The notes below the pieces were generated by a model. That model did no database searches and was not told the DNA's origin. It was given only the letters and a program-made list of their open reading frames with translations. The position numbers were made by a program, and so were the translations under genes. A stretch of DNA of 64,000 nucleotides. It comes from Lamellibrachia columna (lineage: Eukaryota; Annelida; Polychaeta; Sabellida; Siboglinidae). Shown here in pieces: positions 63,501-64,000 of this stretch; the stretch's first letter is position 1, and every line of letters begins with the position of its first letter. The DNA is taken from contig OY759261.1 of NCBI GenBank assembly GCA_963662155.1, positions 63,787,417 through 63,851,416 of the forward strand, given 5' to 3'.

Positions 63501-64000
63501 CACTACAACCCTAAACCCCAGGAAGAGGTTGAAAAGTGACAGCAACATTTTGAGACAAACTAAATTTTATTTTTTATCATTTCAAGGTTAGGTAAGTATA
63601 TTTTACCATTGACACAGAAATACGACATTCAGACCTACTCTACTTCCAGACCGCCCAGCGATGCTTGCAACGGAGATGGCTACTTACATGATGAGGTGGT
63701 TGATGATGATGGGGTCAGAGGGCATGAGAAGGGGGTGGAGACGCTGCGGAATCTCAGAGAACTTCATTCGCTGACACTCGAAGATCTGTCGAGAGACGCA
63801 ACAAGTTAATGTTACAATGGTAAAAAAAATTTTTACATTCTGAAACATCCAAATAATCATATTTACGGGTTTTAAAACATGTTTTTAAAACAAAAATTAC
63901 AAAACAAATAGTAACATGACAATTATGAAATAATAACAAAGTTGTAAATAAGTGGCATATATATTTTTACATATGGAAAGACGTCTGTCATAATCACCTT
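60543..64000 (-). CDS. SMARCD: SMARCD / BAF60 subunit of SWI/SNF, C-terminal part
   Basis: Six full exons on the - strand: 63785-63688, 63216-63162, 62749-62669, 61507-61385, 61245-61144, 60596-60543, all GT-AG and in phase (170 aa), plus the last bases (AAG|GTGATT, 63998-64000) of the next exon upstream. The reading [72 protein letters not shown] and the end [16 protein letters not shown] is the conserved region C-terminal to the SWIB domain in SMARCD1/2/3. The SWIB domain itself lies right of the window. BAF60 proteins bridge transcription factors and the BRG1/BRM remodelling complex in the nucleus. Invertebrates usually have one BAF60 gene, so a numbered paralogue is not assigned. Confidence 0.96.
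60610..60985. repeat. 35-bp minisatellite, about ten copies
   Basis: Units AAACAAGATATGTGACTAAT + AACAAAATAACTTTG fill most of the last SMARCD intron (60597-61143). Confidence 0.92.
61888..62620 (+). mobile_element. SINE-like family C, copy 4, split by an internal minisatellite
   Basis: 5' part 61888-62081 matches the other copies (TCTTACATAACGTATTATCC, CCTGTTTATTCCAACG, GGCCAGGTACTCATTTGTAC). 3' part 62526-62620 matches 57240-57310 (GAGGATTTGAACCCTGGTTC). Between them lies an array built from the element's own sequence. Confidence 0.85.
62082..62525. repeat. 20-bp minisatellite inside a SINE, about 22 copies
   Basis: Unit GGAGTGAACTAAGGCAATGT, nearly perfect throughout, in a SMARCD intron. 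The unit equals the SINE segment that follows CAGCT in the unexpanded copies. Confidence 0.97.
62921..63000. repeat. 20-bp repeat, four copies
   Basis: Units GTGCAGGTAATCTGCAGCCG, each with a PstI-type CTGCAG, in a SMARCD intron. Confidence 0.9.

Overview
This window is nuclear DNA from an animal, probably a marine invertebrate. Its genes are split by many GT-AG introns, intergenic DNA is AT-rich, and it is full of minisatellites, microsatellites, SINE-like and MITE-like repeats and two dead non-LTR retrotransposons. There is no prokaryotic or viral gene organisation and no CRISPR array. I cannot name the phylum from sequence alone. All gene models below were built by hand from splice sites, and reading phase closes across every junction.

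Layout, left to right. (1) 2-973, + strand: the 3' end of an N-formylglutamate amidohydrolase-like gene. (2) 3069-18594, - strand: a complete 15-coding-exon ANKZF1 (Vms1 homologue, 765 aa), with a non-coding 5' exon near 19.0 kb. (3) 20415-34034, + strand: a complete 13-exon PSMC5 (26S proteasome ATPase Rpt6, 414 aa), divergent from ANKZF1. (4) 36.06-38.96 kb: a degenerate non-LTR retrotransposon. (5) 39250-43416, + strand: a complete 5-exon ENKUR (enkurin, 252 aa). (6) 46734-58069, - strand: a complete 6-exon single-pass membrane protein of the WBP1/VOPP1 class (283 aa), with a second dead LINE in its last intron. (7) 60543-64000, - strand: the last six full coding exons of a SMARCD/BAF60 chromatin-remodelling subunit, continuing past the right edge.

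Functionally, ANKZF1 (ribosome quality control, with a VCP-binding motif) sits head-to-head with the proteasome ATPase gene PSMC5. These two act in connected protein-quality-control pathways, although co-regulation is only inference. PSMC5 (+) and SMARCD (-) are convergent, as human PSMC5 and SMARCD2 are, so the window seems to keep an old gene neighbourhood with ENKUR and the WBP1/VOPP1-like gene between them.

Most unexplained structure is repetitive. Tandem arrays lie directly behind the stop codons of all three minus-strand genes. A (GGGT)n tract, on the sense strand, sits 60 nt before an ANKZF1 exon. Several exon-intron junctions carry local tandem copies of themselves. One SINE copy has a 20-bp piece of itself amplified about 22 times. 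I found no convincing new multi-gene system.
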